NCBI RefSeq assembly: GCF_032854445.1
Contig: NC_088303.1
Span: forward strand, 7,507,501 to 7,571,500
Source: Liolophura sinensis
Lineage: Eukaryota > Mollusca > Polyplacophora > Chitonida > Chitonidae
Direction of reading: 5' to 3'
DNA length: 64,000 nt
Of this stretch, positions 12,350 to 26,273 are shown piece by piece. Positions within the stretch are counted from its first letter, which is position 1. The number at the start of each line of letters is the position of its first letter. A program made the translations under genes and the position numbers. Below the pieces are notes generated by a model. It saw nothing but the letters and a program-made list of their open reading frames with translations. It did not search any database and was not told the DNA's origin.

Positions 12350-14555
12350 TGGTTAATGAACAAGGTCAAGAGCTCGATTCCTGGCCTGGCTGGTTTGGTT
12401 CTGCAGAGGGTAGAAGGTTCTCTCTGAGTAATCCTTTCTGCTACGCCCAAAAACCGGATTGGCGTCGAATATCCCCCCCCCCACCCGAAATACCCTGAGT
12501 ACGGCTTAAACCAGGTGCCAGATAGAAGATGAAAATCGTCATAAGTCATAAAAACTTAGACATTTCTGAATTACGGTGGTGAAACAAAAGTGGAACGTTA
12601 ATATTATGTTAGAAAATCGAAAAGTTTTCACAACACATTTGCCCAATTTTGTCACAAAATATGCGAAGAGGAAAGTCTTTAAGGATAAGAGTAAACAATA
12701 AATGAGGGCCTGAATGAAATCCAGCCTCTCTCTTTTCTTCACTGGAAGATCGGGATCTCCAGCTTTCGCTGATAGACTCACGTGTGCGTCTCTCACTATG
12801 CCTCTTTTTGAAACATCTTTGCGTCTAATATGTCATTATTTCGCTTTTCAATACCGCTTACTGTCAGTTATGTCAGCATGAATGGTGAAAAATAGGATTG
12901 TTTGCATCCTTTTTTACCTTTCCTCTTTTGCCTGGAAATGTCTGTTAGTTTCATATGAAAGGGAATCCTTTTCCCCGGGCTTGATATATTTTTCCCTCAA
13001 ATAAAATGAAAAAGTGCGTTAGCATAATTTGACACTATATGTACCACTGTACACAAATACTCGCCAGTTCCCCAAAGAAATGAGATAAAGCTGAATGTGT
13101 TCGACCAGGCTTGGAGTCATGCCCTCACTTCAATCATCTTTCATTCTGTCATCTGTTACGGGCCAGATTAAACTTAGTTATTTGAAACGAGAAAAGTACA
13201 TGGCTCACATTGTTATTGACCACAGCATTAAAAAGGAATTATTATCTGGTACTTAATTATCAAACTCCCATTCAGTCAGAATAACGGAAGCTTTGGAAAT
13301 GTCTCTGTGAAACAACGGCTTTCAAAAGCCGTTTGTAGCCTACTGCCAAGTAGGTACTATTATTGCCACCGCGAATTTAATGGCAATCTTGTTCCCTGTA
13401 CCCCGTCAAAGGAAATTAATTTTTAGCCATTGTAATTTAACTTAATTACTGGAGGTTTTAGTGGCGGCAGTTGGATTTGGACTCTATTGTAATTCAACAG
13501 TAATAAGTGGCCAATTCTTCTGTTAAACACTTTTCTCTGACGCCTGCTACATGAAGAATAAATCACGGTGATGCAGCCTTCCGTGCCAGACACACACACA
13601 GAATCCGTTTTTCTATACAACCACATCGATGCCTCGCCCTAGACCATATAAACACTGCCAGCGTGAACAGATGTGGGTTAATTGTCTAGCATTGACAAAG
13701 CTAGTTATCGTCAAATAATATTATGCGCCAGACATAGGCAATTACCTGTAAGAGAGACGCTAACGTTGTAAATCTTTTGATGTTTACATTGGCAGATAAT
13801 TGAGTAAAACAACCGATAATACAGGCATCTTTCAATGACAAGCAATAGTAACCACATGATTACCATCTTCATGTTTCTGAACTTTTACCACATGTTACAC
13901 TTTACAATGATCTCGACCCGACACTTACATTCAGAGAAGTAGTGCTTTTAGTGTCATCTTCATAAAATACGTGAAGAAATCAAAGGTATATCAGATCTAT
14001 ATGACTTTTATGTTATGTAACCCGGAAAGTTTTGTCAACTTCGTCTTTACGATATGTAAATCAATGTATAGTTCAAAACTTTATATAAGTCTTAATCAAA
14101 TGTGTCGTAGGTGGTATTTATTTTATTTGGTGGGCTGAATATGGAAATGGGCGAAATATTGGTGGAACTGGTTTACATGTAGGTGTATGCATTTATATAG
14201 TGTCTCCGGCATGGCGTTGCAGTGAGGCAGCACTAAACTTTCTGACGCGGTAGTATTCAACCGGCATGCTAGCAAGGAAAGGTCGTCCTGAAAGTGACAT
14301 TAAACTTAAACTAACAATCGCAAAAATCAAATAAAATGAAACCCCAAGCAATGAAACAGTGAAATAAGTATTTTGATGATAACCTTACTCTGATTCTACA
14401 ACAACAGTAGGAAGTAGGGAAGTTCCATCGGTTAAAAATAATCAAAACTAAAATTTTTCATGCCATATTCATTCTTCAGACCGTGATCTCTTTTGACCCT
14501 GTGTCAAGCCCAGCTCTCTTCTACCGGCAAATTCATCAAATTTTTGGCAATAATA

Positions 14556-14720
14556 GAAGATCTGGCCTAGTGATTAGCGTGCAAGCGCTGAACTGATCTC
14601 ACCAATGCAGTCGCCGTGAGTCCAACTGCAGTTCATGCTTTCCTCCCGCACAGCCCGGGGGATCTCCGGCCGTACGTGGGAATGATGTACTCGGGGGAAC
14701 CTGTCTTTGTTCCAGCATCT
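14556..14720 (+). mobile_element. SINE family A, tRNA-like 5' half
   Basis: An A-box-like 'tggcctagtgattagcg' at 14,563 and a B-box-like 'gtgagtccaactgc' near 14,617 are followed by 'ggccgtacgtggga', typical of the family A body. The 3' half is lost. As a tRNA it cannot fold properly, so it is a SINE head rather than a tRNA gene. Confidence 0.65.
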
Positions 14721-15289
14721 GACATCGTGAGTTTTTTCAGAGTTTCAATCGTTTTAAACACATGACACATGACTTTCGAGATTTGTTAGTGTATATATGA
14801 CCACGACTGGACACCGCACTGATTATCTCATGTTTTTTGTGTTTCACTGGCTTGCTTCCAACTGTTAAGTTCACAGGTCATTTCTGACCAGTTGACACAG
14901 ATCCGATGGTCACTGCACGTGATGTTGTGACGAAGTACTTAGATATTGTACTAAGACACACCAGGGTACTCATTCATGTTGCATGACTACTTGCTTGGAG
15001 GAAATCGGTGGATTATAGACTGATATTTAGCGACGTCATTCAGAGACATATTTTCTTTCGGGGTAACGATATGTATGCGTCATGAATAACAGTAAACAGT
15101 CAATGATTTATCTAGCAACGGCAAGTAAATGCGGCAGCTGAACAAAAAGGAGAAAATGGCCCCAGTATAATAACTAAAGGCTTAATTGATTGATACAAGT
15201 TCAATAAAACAGCATTGTAGCACCAGACAGCCAGGCGAATATCAGTGCAGTGTTTATGTTTCCTATATGAAAATTCACAACTAGCAAGG

Positions 15290-15620
15290 ACTTTTTTTAG
15301 GTGACCGTTTTACAGATGCTGAGTTCTGCAGACGCGTGTTACAATGCAGTTTGACTGATAAGATGGAGCAAATGTCCGTTATTCTGTAGACAAGACCAAT
15401 TGGAGGTGGGGTATAAATTGAACCTTTTTGTCGGTATAATTTCTCGCTCTATCAGAAGCTCCCTAATTACATATGTCACCTTCATGAGCACAGAAACGTA
15501 GAGAGGTGCAGAACAGTGACCCACCGTTCTGCGTAATGTCAAGTCTGTAGGCAATTCGAGGCTCTAAATGTTACAACGAGGAGAAGGAAGCTAAACCCGC
15601 CAGTAATGAACACACTAAAC
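15290..15620 (+). repeat. About 330-bp repeat, direct copy at 21,290
   Basis: It begins 'gtgaccgttttacagatg' and continues in parallel with 21,290-21,635 through 'aattggaggtggg'/'gattggaagtggg' and 'cagaaacgta'. By eye roughly 75% identical. No coding potential was seen. Confidence 0.75.
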
Positions 15621-16779
15621 GATAATTGGGGGTTCAATCCCAGTTGTTTTTGTTAGAGATTATTCGACACAAATTTAAATGTAAACGTACGTATATTTTA
15701 TGGTACTCATAGGAGACGTGTCATGTAAATATGGGGCATAGTTGGCTACGAAGGTTGACGGCCATTTTGGATAACGTGTAATTTAGGAATTTTCATTTTT
15801 TTCTCAAGAACCAATGAATCGATTGTTCTAAAATTTTATATCCTTGAAGACTCATCCTGGGTACACCTAAATTGCGAAAGCGTTGAAATTCGTTCACAAC
15901 TTTTAACCTTCGCCACTGGTAAAAAATATGAAGTCGCCAAAATGTTTTCATGAAATTAACAACAAAATCTCATCTCTCATCTCTACTATATATGCTGCGC
16001 GATTGAATTTGACGCCTTCATCAAGTATCTGCTTTTATTTTTTCATCCGATGTACTTTTGGCGCAAATTGCGATTAAATTATGAAAAAGAGCAATTTCCA
16101 CAATATTGCAAGTAGCTTGACAAAAAACTATTCCAGCTGTAAAGATGGCCGAGTGACAAAGGCGATACACGTATTCTATACCTGCTGAAAATAGCTGAAA
16201 TGTGTTAAAAAGCACAGGGCTAGCAGAAACTCAAAAAGAATCTGAAAGCCGATTTACTACGTTTTGCACATTTACACGCATCTGCTGTCCCGTAGTCTTG
16301 AGTGGGCTAAACATTGGTTCGGTCTTCGAATTATCTTACATCTGACCACGCATGACCGTCGGCTCGGGTGACATTGTCTAAGAACACAGCAATACATACT
16401 GATGGGCATACATTTCATTGGTCAGAGGCCGTGTCTAAGTAGGTAACACATATCAGATGGCCACGGCCTTCACCAAACGGACGTGACGTTGTGAGCATGT
16501 ATCTGAAGAAGGCTTAACCACGCTTGAAAGAGAGTCAGTAGATTGGAAAACACTGTTGTTACAATCACTTTGTCAACAGCTTAAGTCCTCAACGATACTA
16601 GTGTGGCAATCAGGAGAAAGCTGGACACTGCTCCACTCATCTCCAAAGGAAGATCATCATGGTACAGAGATGAAAACTTAGTGGGGATCAACAAATTATG
16701 TACTTTGAATCTGTTAAAATATTGAATTAATGGAAACATCAATTCTACATAATTCTACAACCGGGGCATATTTGGACTG

Positions 16780-16985
16780 ATGGTTGGCGTGAAAGTTTAG
16801 CACAATGACTCGAGGCTCCAGTTCATGCTGGCTTCCTATCATTTCGAAAGTGGGAAGGTCAGTTAGCAACCTTCTTATGATCGTTGGTTTCCCCCGGGCT
16901 CTTCCCAGTTTGCTCTCAACATAATGCTGACTGTTGTCGTAAGAATGACGTATGAGTGCGACGTGAAACATCAATCAAATAAATA
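16780..16985 (+). mobile_element. Diverged SINE family A copy
   Basis: The middle and 3' parts are recognisable: 'gttcatgctggcttcct', 'gtgggaaggtcagttagcaa', 'cccccgggct', then 'gtgcgacgtgaaacatcaat' and an aaataaataaa tail. The A-box head is lost. Confidence 0.7.
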
Positions 16986-18494
16986 AACAAATTAATTGTA
17001 CTGCCGCGGTTCCGTTTATGGGTATAGAAACGTGTACTGTTCCTGAAGTAACTAATCTCACAGTTATGCTGGAAAGCTACTGAAATGACACATAAATTAA
17101 TTGCAGTAGAAGAAATGCGCAGTGGCATTCGGTGATTTTCAGTAGAAAAATGTATTTAAACAATCCCCTCTGTCGTTGTTTTATCCATATAATTAATGTA
17201 TATATTATATATATAACATATATACAATATTGTGCTATTGACAGTGAACCGGCTAAACCACGTCAAACTAAACATATTGACTTGTAAAGTTTTACTTGCG
17301 TCAAACTTTTCACTTGCTGCTGAGAAAATCTAGACAGATCTTTTAAAATGTGAATATATTTGTGTTCTCGGTAAGGTGATTGATTCCTCCTGTATACATT
17401 TACGGACTGCATATTGAGATAGACACTATCCCAGGACATTTCCGATTCTAAAAGCCAAGTTCTTTGTTAAAGTGTTCGGTAGACTTCTTGTTCCTGTTAA
17501 AGGAAACATGCGCTTTATGCTTTCAGAAACGGAACTTTCATTGAGTACAATTTGCAGACGCTAAACCACAACCCAAGACTCCAAATCAGTTGTCTCTTAC
17601 ATATGTATAACACGTCCTGTGTTGTCTAGCAAATCACAGTCGCGTAATTTTCGGGAATTGTGTTTGCAATTTATGGCAACATCTTCACTGTCATCCTCTC
17701 TCTGGAGAATCCCCTTTCTTTCAGCCTGTATTTGTCGCGCTTTGAAGTGAGTTCAGTGATCGCATAGCTTTTTTATTAGGTGTCTTTGTATTCGTGGTAT
17801 ACAATAGTATGAGCACTGACTGAATGAGAACAAATGCCACAGTTCATTTCTCAACTTTTCCCACACTGATAATACATAGAGAGAAAGCTTAACTAATTTA
17901 GGAGGAAACAGCCTCTCGTTAATCCGGTCTGCTCCCACAAGCTCACCGGCTATAACACGGATGTATTGGATCTCGTGGATTTACACCTCCTGCTGACGGG
18001 AGAAGGTCATTACCTCGCTCCCAGCACTGGATATGGACTTATGAGGCCGTCCGTTTGTCATAAAGATATGGACATCAAACTGAAACCAACGTCTTACGGT
18101 AGCTTTCCATATAGCACACAATCTGTCCCACATGTAGGTCAAAAGATTTATCATCTATTGTACAAGTGAAATATGCGAGCGCCTCTGATCGTCAATGGTC
18201 TTCTGATGAAGTCGGACGTTTTACAACCGCATTGGGATGCCATCGGTGGTGCGATGGTCAGCTGGCAATATACCAATTGCCGTAGTCCACGTGGTCTAGT
18301 CACTGCGTCTATCTAAGACCGTTTGCCTTATCAGAATATGTAATTATGATACCTATTGGACGACCACTGTATTTAACTTTCCATTCTCGGACTATCACTT
18401 AGATTATCTTTATAACCCTGCCGTACATCGCATCAGGTTCTTTTACACAATATTTATTTATCTTCCTACAAAGTAAATCTTCAGATTTTCCTCA

Positions 18495-18770
18495 CCGGTT
18501 CGATGGCCTAATGATGGAAAATCGCCTCCCAGTCCGGAGACCTGTAATCAAACCCGTATCCGGTCATACCATATTTTAAAAATGGAACTTTTTGCTGCCT
18601 CGCTTGGCGCTCTGCAAGGAAAATGTACTGGTTCTCCCGGTGTCATAGTGTTACTGTATGTGATGTCATGCCAGGTGTTTTCGGCATAATACTTCAGTAA
18701 CAACAGCACTTTGACGGTATGGACTCGTAAAAATGGCTTGCGAAATCAACTGCCTGTCATAAAAGTGGCT
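18495..18770 (+). mobile_element. SINE family C copy
   Basis: An A-box-like 'ttcgatggcctaatgat' and a B-box-like 'gtaatcaaaccc' are followed by 'gtcataccatattttaaaa' and the body words 'gatgtcatgccaggtgtttt' and 'tatggactcg'. The same family lies reversed in the opposite arm (26,274-26,545) and forward at 60,731. Confidence 0.7.
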
Positions 18771-20136
18771 TATTTCACCATAACCACACTGCTGGAGGTA
18801 CAGGCAACAAAGACAGAAACAGTCACCATGACTTCAAAACCATGGCCTTTTTTTGATGTGTCACTATATCAGCACCGTTAAATAGGATCACATGACATAC
18901 ATTAGTGAAGGATAATTTCACTATAGCCAATGCCTTAGTGAATATAGTAATACTTTATACCCCATTAGAAAACAAAACATCTCTGAGCTTTTCTTTTAAC
19001 TGATGAAATTTACCGCCGCTGGGTAAGTGACGAAAAATCTTAACTACGACATTAAACATTAATCAAGTAAATAAATGGATGAAAAACACATTGGAATGAG
19101 ATATCACTAACAGAAGATTTCCCTCAGCTGAAAACACATTGGGAGGCGCATATTACTCACAGAAGATTTCCCTAGGCTAACAGAGTTGTAATTCAAGCAT
19201 TCCAAATGAGTTTCGCATTCTATAGAAAGATCCATAACAAAGTCGTTCTGTGACACGAATTTTTTTCATATCTTTCACCAGCAATTTCTGCCTCGTTCTC
19301 TTTCCCTATGTAAACGTGTGGTACAGACACCCAGACACAACCTATATTCTACAGTTAGAGTATAGGTTTGAATTAAAGCTACATGTATCACAGCTATCCG
19401 CAGAACTGATGTGACGAGGTTGTGGACTTGAGACGGTCCCACTTTGTTATTGATGTGACGGGATCGTGGGTTAGAGACGGTCTCACTTTGTCACAGAGTT
19501 AATAGACGACGAGTAGACCTATAGAAGCCTTATAAACGCCACTGAGATAAGAGGTCTGAAAAAAGCATGGAGGGCATACATTGTTATCTGTTTTCTAAGA
19601 TTTACTGCATTGTTTTTCAGATGACTACTACCGTTCTCTCCTGTGAAACGATCCTCCAAAATAATGTACTGTTCGATGTTATTTAAGTCTACAAGGGTCT
19701 TGAAAGAATAATGGTCAGCTTACAAACCGACCTTTGACATTAACGCGTTGGTGCTTGTGCAATGTAAACTTCCTGTGTACTACATACAAGTTCACCTGAA
19801 TACCATTTGTGAGCAGACGCGTAAAAATTCACTTAGGACAGGTAAGCCCAAGAAAATTACACAGGTACTCACAAACAGGCATGTGTAAATCAGCGACTTG
19901 TCGAGTCCGGGGGCTCCTGGCTGCGTGAACAGATGACTCTCACACAGTCCTATGTATAGGTTATTTCGGGTAATTACGTTGCTCGATCGACAAAAGGTCG
20001 CATGGTTTGTTTATAAAATTCCACTCATTATCATGCGGAGCTACAATAAAATTTTGGCAAAAGTGAAAAGTGGTCATCAACTCACGAATAAGTAGACGGT
20101 TGTCATACTGTTGTCACTACTTGACAAGGCTACAGT

Positions 20137-20460
20137 ATGTGTAAACTTATGTGCCAATTTATCACACTGTCGTTGCTTATTTTTCTGTTATCACATTGTC
20201 ACCGCTTCACCAGATTTCAACTGTCACACCATCGTCACTATACGGATATGTGTGACCAGGCATCAGTTATGACATTTTCGTCGTTGCTTAAACTAGAAGT
20301 GGCTTTAAATAACCGGCAATGTTTCGTTGGCTACATATTGTCAGATGACCAGTTTTGGCACCGCCATCGCCGCTTCACAGTTTACACGTGTCCAGAAACA
20401 TACACATGTAACCAATTATCATTGTCGTGGCTGTTTTTTTGGTTATCTGAGGCCAAATAA
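20137..20460. repeat. Degenerate ~75-bp tandem repeat, left arm
   Basis: Imperfect recurrences of 'ccaatttatcacactgtcg' and 'tcaccgcttcaccagattt' words follow each other. The 107-codon open frame over this stretch is therefore not taken as a gene. The homologous array lies reversed at 24,216-24,780. Confidence 0.6.
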
Positions 20461-20871
20461 CCAACTGTCGTGTTGTCGTTTGGATTGAAACGTTTTCTTA
20501 CGTCTTTTCTTTATGATAAACGAATGATATTTAACACACTGATTTACACAAAATTTCTTTCAATGATTGATGTAAGAAGGGATAATCACAAGTAACTCTG
20601 ATAACAAACACAATCCACTTTTTTCATGACTTTCGTCTCTTTTGTTTTAAGCTTTATTAAATCAAGATTACCTGTGACCACAGTTTATCGTGCTAATCTT
20701 CATTGATATGTGAAAATACGATTTGGGTTCAGTGAACAAAGCTGAAGAAAAAACAGAGGTGAAAGAAAGTACAGCTTAGGGTGGCGCTAATTCGTACCAG
20801 GTGGTCAAATGAACCTTTTTTTGCCTACAGTCGAGTACCAGAAAATTCAAACTGGAATTATATATATATGG

Positions 20872-20972
<101 letters not shown>

Positions 20973-21289
20973 AATTACAGCACAAAAACGTGTTCAACAG
21001 TTTTATTGCTTACCCCATATAAGTACTTTGGATTTTCTGTTAGATGGTTGTTAAGACGATCGTTGTTCACGACGAATGTCGTACGACATTTTCAGGTCTG
21101 GCGCCACAGTACAGAACCAGAGAAGTATAGAGATATTTTACAGAAGGTGATTATATCTTCCTGTGGATCGACTCGTTGTTTATATTTCTTATATTGGACG
21201 GCAAGGAATTCTAGTCACAAACAGTCACAGGAAAGAAAGGTTTTCGAAAAAATTCAGTCCTACAGAAAAAATATACCAGGCATAGTTTT

Positions 21290-21640
21290 TTGACGTGACC
21301 GTTTTACAGATGATAGGTTTTGCAAACGCACAGTACAGTCCAGTTTGATTGATTAGCGAGCAAATGTCAGATTATCGTGTAGACAATGTCGATTGGAAGT
21401 GGGATGAAATTTGCACTTTTTATGTCGATGTAATTTCTCCTTTTCACACAAGCTCCCTGATTACAGACATGACCTTCACATGCACAGAAACGTAAAATAG
21501 CAATCCAACTTCTTCATTCAGTGATCTGTAAGTGCCAAGTTTGATTTGATGTCTTCGTCTTGTTCCCAAACCGACTCTAAAAGACTCCAAAATGTTCCAA
21601 CTGCGAGAGTCAAGCTAGACCCACCATTAATGGCCATGTT
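21290..21640 (+). repeat. About 350-bp repeat, direct copy of 15,290-15,620
   Basis: Begins 'gtgaccgttttacagatg' and stays collinear with 15,290-15,620 to 'agctagacccacc'. It lies in the spacer between the arms of the large inverted repeat. Confidence 0.75.
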
Positions 21641-24215
21641 TTCCACAATAAATCTATCGTAAACTAAAACTTATTCATGAATTTTTAAATAAATGCTTCA
21701 CATTTGGAAGGTTGAATGCCTGAAGCTCGAACTAAACTGCTGGACATTCACTATGTTTATGCACCGCTGCCACGGTAGACTAATGGTTTTTAAGGGAAGT
21801 CCACTTGCCACTGACCAATAAGTCTCGTTTGATCCTGTGTCGCAACCAGCACTTTTCCACCGTCAAATTCATCAAACCAATAATGAAAGCTGTTACCAAT
21901 GACGTTATAAGCCAGCAGACTGATGGTTTTGATACACTAACAGCGGTACAGAGAGAGGCTGTCTCAATCCCAGCGACTAGCATAGCTTACTGTTCCCGCT
22001 CATACACTACATATTGATACATGCAGAAAACAAGCCGTTTTCTTCCAACGAACGTTAGACTAGGCAAATGGTCACACGATTGTTTTCAGGAAAAGCCGAA
22101 CGTCCTGTTGTGTAATTGTCATACAGAAGTGTTTTTGGTCCCATTCATGACGATGCCGTTGACGATTATTGTCAATATCAAAACACTCTTTAATAAACAA
22201 TAAAATATTTAAAATAAATATCTAATTGGTAACAATCTGATAGACACTGAGCTTTTTCCAGACTTCGTCTAATGCACTGCGTTGATGCATTTCTGATGTA
22301 ACAGACAATTTTTGTTCACCGATTGTAATAAATCTCACCTTAATGTGGCAAAAAAAACTCCACAGGAAGTAGAATGTGCGAAACCCTCACGTCAGTGGGA
22401 TGGAGATTGAACTGAAAATAAGTTACAGAAGTTTCTTTTTTCTTGCGTGATGTTTTATTCATAGCCTTATGAGCTAGGCAATAATTTGTCTTCTTTTTAT
22501 TATCCCTTCCCACAAACTTCCTGGCAGATATCAACGCGCTGTACCCTCAGGATTTCACTTCTTTTGCAGTGTTGACTCTGTTTTCAACATTTTATCAAAA
22601 GGCGTGAAAATATTTGTGCATATGGCAAGTTGCTTTTGAAGAGGAAATTTCTGTCATTACAAAACTGCAGCAAGGCGAAATCATTGATATGTTTTGTTTT
22701 AAAAAAAAGGTACAAAGTTCTTGCTCTTTGCAAAATATGGGTTATGTACCATATCGAAGCATCTGGTGTCCCAATACGTCAAATTTTCTCAGTTTGTCAG
22801 CTAGATACATGCAATCTGATTGAATATAAATGAAATGGTAAATATTAGCTCTTTCTCTAAATGAGTAACTAAACGGTTATGTGAGCAAATAGTGGCCAGT
22901 GTGCTATTTTTTTGTTCACGGTCAGCTTAGATTAAATCTACTTCTACATTAGGCGGCACGTGTACAGGTATTTCTGAAAGTCTTGTCCTGTAGTACTATT
23001 TATTTATAGCCAAGCCTTGTAATATGTCATATTCGATAATCTTAAATACAGACGGTCTCAACGAAATGCCAAAAAAGATATACCAGTGACATTAACGTAC
23101 AAGATGGATGCACGTGGTATGTGCAGTAAGGTGTCTTTATGCAATACATGACAATATCACTATGTGTGTGGAAATTGCTAACCACACAGTACACGACACA
23201 AGTGACCTGGTGTCAGACAATAGCCGGCTCGACGAAGCCGTCATTGGACAAATGCTCTTCAAGCCCGAACTGAATGTTGTGTTATGCTTGTCAAAATATC
23301 GTCGTGCACAGATCTAACAATATGAAACCTCTGCAATCAGGACCAAATACAAGCGCACACACACACAAGCTGGATCTGATATATATCCCTCACAACCACT
23401 CCCTGTACAATCTTGAATACGGTATTTACTTCTTTGATAGGTGTTTTCCGTCTCAAGAAAATTTCCCCTCAAGTTTGTTGCTTGAGGAAACCTAGCTAGG
23501 TATCTGTCTGACCGTTTTCTGGGTAAAAGCCTTGAACGAATTTTGAATGCAGAATTCTTAGTCAAAGGCTTGTGAACGTCGTTCAGAAGGCACCAGTGTA
23601 TTCAGGCAACGATGTTAGAACATGATGACAGTCCTAATCTAAGGATAATCTAACATTTGCATCCCAGAAGGATCTAATCCATCAAACTGCATTGTACTAT
23701 GCGTCAGTTAAACGTATCATCTTCTTTAAAACGGCGACGTCAAAAAAAAACAATGCTTGGTAGTTAACCGTAAAGTGAACTTCCATATAGCTACCATAAA
23801 GCACGTGTTGACCTTCATCTGACCATCTGGTGCTACATAGCGCTGTTCGATTGAATTTGTGTCACTAAGTTAAACCTTTCGTTGATATGTTTTAATAAAT
23901 AACGTCTTTTTTTCTATTTTGTCCCGCTCTCGCATTAACATGTAGCTGCTTATGAAATCGCTGACTATTTACTGTCATTGTGAAGGATTGGCGCATACCG
24001 TCACGAAAATCATCGAACAAGTGAGTTGTGCTTGTTATCAGAGCTGCATGTGATTATCCCTCTGTCCATCAGCCATTGAAAGAAATTGTGTGTAAATCAG
24101 GATGCTGAATGCTATTCGTTTATTATGCCGAGACATCGCCGGTCCCCGGTGTTATTTAGCCTCGGATAACCAGACAAACGGAGCAACCATGATAATTTGT
24201 TACCTGTGTATGTAT
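21641..24215. other. Spacer of the inverted repeat, nothing recognised
   Basis: Only open frames under 92 codons occur, on both strands and without family resemblance. A faint match to 14,490-14,560 lies near 21,825-21,890 ('ccaccgtcaaattcatcaaa'). No gene, RNA or SINE is supported. Confidence 0.45.
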
Positions 24216-24780
24216 CTAGACACGTTTAAACTCTGAAGCAGCGACGGCAGTGCTACAACTGGTTATCTGACCACATGCAGCCGATGAAGCATTGGAGATA
24301 GTATCAAGATTGGTTATATGACAACATCTTTCCTGCGAAACATCGGCGACGGTGATTTTACACTTGGTTATTATAGCTGGTGAAGCAACGACGAAGATAT
24401 GGGTGTGGCAGCTGAAATCCGGTGAAGCTGTGACATCATTGTGATGACCGAAAAATAAGCAACGACAGTGTGATAAATTGGCCTCTCGCCACAGATAACC
24501 AGGAAAGAAGTGACGGCAATGTGATAATTGGCATCTGGTTACACAAACTGTAGCCCCATGAAGTTGTGATAACATTATGACAATCGGCGAATCAGCGATG
24601 GTATGATAATTTGGCATTTGGTCACATAGATGAGGTGATGACCACTTGGCATTTTCACTTGTTTGCAAAAGTTTTAGTGTAACTGCTAACGACAATGATA
24701 AAGTTGTGACAGTGACATGACCATTAGCATGAAGTGAAATACCATAAACAAACTTCATTCTTACGGAGTTGGGCATGTGT
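24216..24780 (-). repeat. Degenerate ~75-bp tandem repeat, right arm
   Basis: On the - strand, words such as 'tgaccagatgccaattatc' and 'acattgtcgtcgctt' recur several times with substitutions. They keep a 186-codon frame open with a recurring CQLSHCRHFF-like peptide. The mirrored stretch at 20,137-20,460 does not preserve that frame. I read it as a repeat array, not a gene. Confidence 0.6.
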
Positions 24781-26024
24781 CATTCGAGCAACGTAAATAC
24801 CTATACATATGACTGTGTGAGAACCATCTGTTCACGCAGCCAGGACCCCACGGATTCGGCTAGTTTTTGATTTACACATGTCTCTTTGTGAGAATGTCTG
24901 AAAGATGGCACAAACATCAGGCAGAATTTGTATGAATCGAGGAGGTTAAAACAGGCGTATTAAAACGCGTTAATGCCATATGTGGGCTTGTAACCTTACC
25001 TCTATTCGTTCATGTCCCTCGTACACGTAAATAACATGAAACATGGAATGTTTTGGAGAATCATAATTCACAGGAAAGAACGGTAGTAGTTATTTGAAAA
25101 CCAATTCAATTAAATCTTTGAAAAAAAGAAATAAATATACGTCATCCATGGTATCACCTGTTATCTCCGTGGCCTTCTTAAGGTTTCTACAGATCCCCTT
25201 GTCGTCTACTCACTAACAAAGTGAGCCCGTCTCTAATCGACGAGCCCGTCACATCAGTACTGCTGACTGGACAGCTGTGATAGATGTACCTTTAACCCAA
25301 ACCTATACCCTTACTGCAGAGTATATTGAGTGTGGGCTTATGTACAATACCTTTACACAGTGGAAGGGAATAAGGCAAGAATTGTCGACGGAATATATAA
25401 AAAAATTAATTTTGTGGCAACGAATGACGGATGGATCTTTCTACATTATACAAAACTAATTTGAAATGTTTGAATTACAGCTCTGTCAGCTTGGGGAAAT
25501 ATTCTGAGGGCAATACGCTCTTCCCACTTTGTTTTCCATCCATTTATTTATTTGATTGGTCTTTAACGTCGCTCTCAAGGTCACTTACCCAGCGGTGGTA
25601 AATTTTATGAGCGAAAAACGTCGATGCTATTTTCTGTTCTACGTGTGTGTTTACTTCTATTGGTTGGCCAGTGGACAGTGGCCATATTAAAATATACTTG
25701 ATTGACACATATATCATGTTATACTATTTAACGGTGTTGATGTAATCAGGCGTCAACACGTCATTGTTTGCAAGATGTGTTGGAGTTGTTTTTTGTTTGT
25801 CTTGCGTATCTCTAAGTGTCAGTGTGGTCATGATAGAAACAGATTTTTTGTGAAAAGCCATTAGTTTTAGAAACAGTTTTCAGTGCTACACTTTATTTTA
25901 CATAATTACATTACGGTGACATACAATCACATCCCGTAGAATAATTTTAAAATTTTAAATTTTAGATTCTAGCCCATCTTCTGCGTCTATATGTATTGGT
26001 GTATGGGCGTGTGCATGTATATAC

Positions 26025-26113
26025 GTGTGTATGTATGTATGTATGTATGTATGTATGTATGTATGTATGTATGTATGTATGTATGTATGTATGTATGTAT
26101 GTATGTATGTGTG

Positions 26114-26145
<32 letters not shown>

Positions 26146-26205
26146 AGTGCGTGCGTGCGTGCGCGCGCGTGCGTGCGTGGGTGCGTGCGTGCGTGCGTGT
26201 GTGTG

Positions 26206-26262
<57 letters not shown>

Positions 26263-26273
26263 ATGTATGTATT
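26025..26273. repeat. (GTAT)n, (GTGC)n and (GT)n compound microsatellite
   Basis: GTAT units are followed by GTGC units, then GT, then GTAT again. Three overlapping open frames here encode Met-Tyr-Val-Cys runs and are artefacts. The second copy at 27,691-27,899 has a different composition (long GT, few GTGC), as expected for two alleles. Confidence 0.97.

Larger units (their letters stand above)
12350..18330 (+). repeat. Block B: long diverged repeat, direct copy of block A
   Basis: See block A for the segment-by-segment match. Block B is longer because of an insertion of about 2 kb (14.1-16.25 kb). That insertion contains a SINE fragment, a further partial copy of the 9.3-kb segment at about 14,900-15,060, and the 15.29-15.62 kb segment that recurs at 21.29 kb. 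Its right part, from about 16,290, is also the start of the left arm of the large inverted repeat. Confidence 0.72.
16290..20460 (+). repeat. Left arm of a large diverged inverted repeat
   Basis: Read forward, this arm matches the reverse complement of 30,075 down to 24,216 in order. 16,440-16,510 matches 29,830-29,900; 17,960-18,060 matches 28,690-28,800; 18,205-18,300 matches 28,440-28,500; 18,400-18,480 matches 28,250-28,350. 18,640-18,740 matches 26,370-26,460, 19,010-19,075 matches 25,540-25,610, 19,390-19,500 matches 25,215-25,255, and 19,610-19,700 matches 25,030-25,100. The rest to 20,460 matches 24,216-24,780. Shared words include 'cccagcactggatatgg' against 'ccatatccagtgctgag' reversed. 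Identity is roughly 80% by eye. Confidence 0.8.

Noticed and set aside
15610-15660. B-box-like 'gggggttcaatccc' as a tRNA gene
   Set aside because: No A box at the right distance and no acceptor-stem pairing around it.
24216-24776. 186-codon open frame on the - strand, among the longest in the window
   Set aside because: It runs through a degenerate tandem repeat, shows repeated peptide words, and is not kept open in the homologous left arm.
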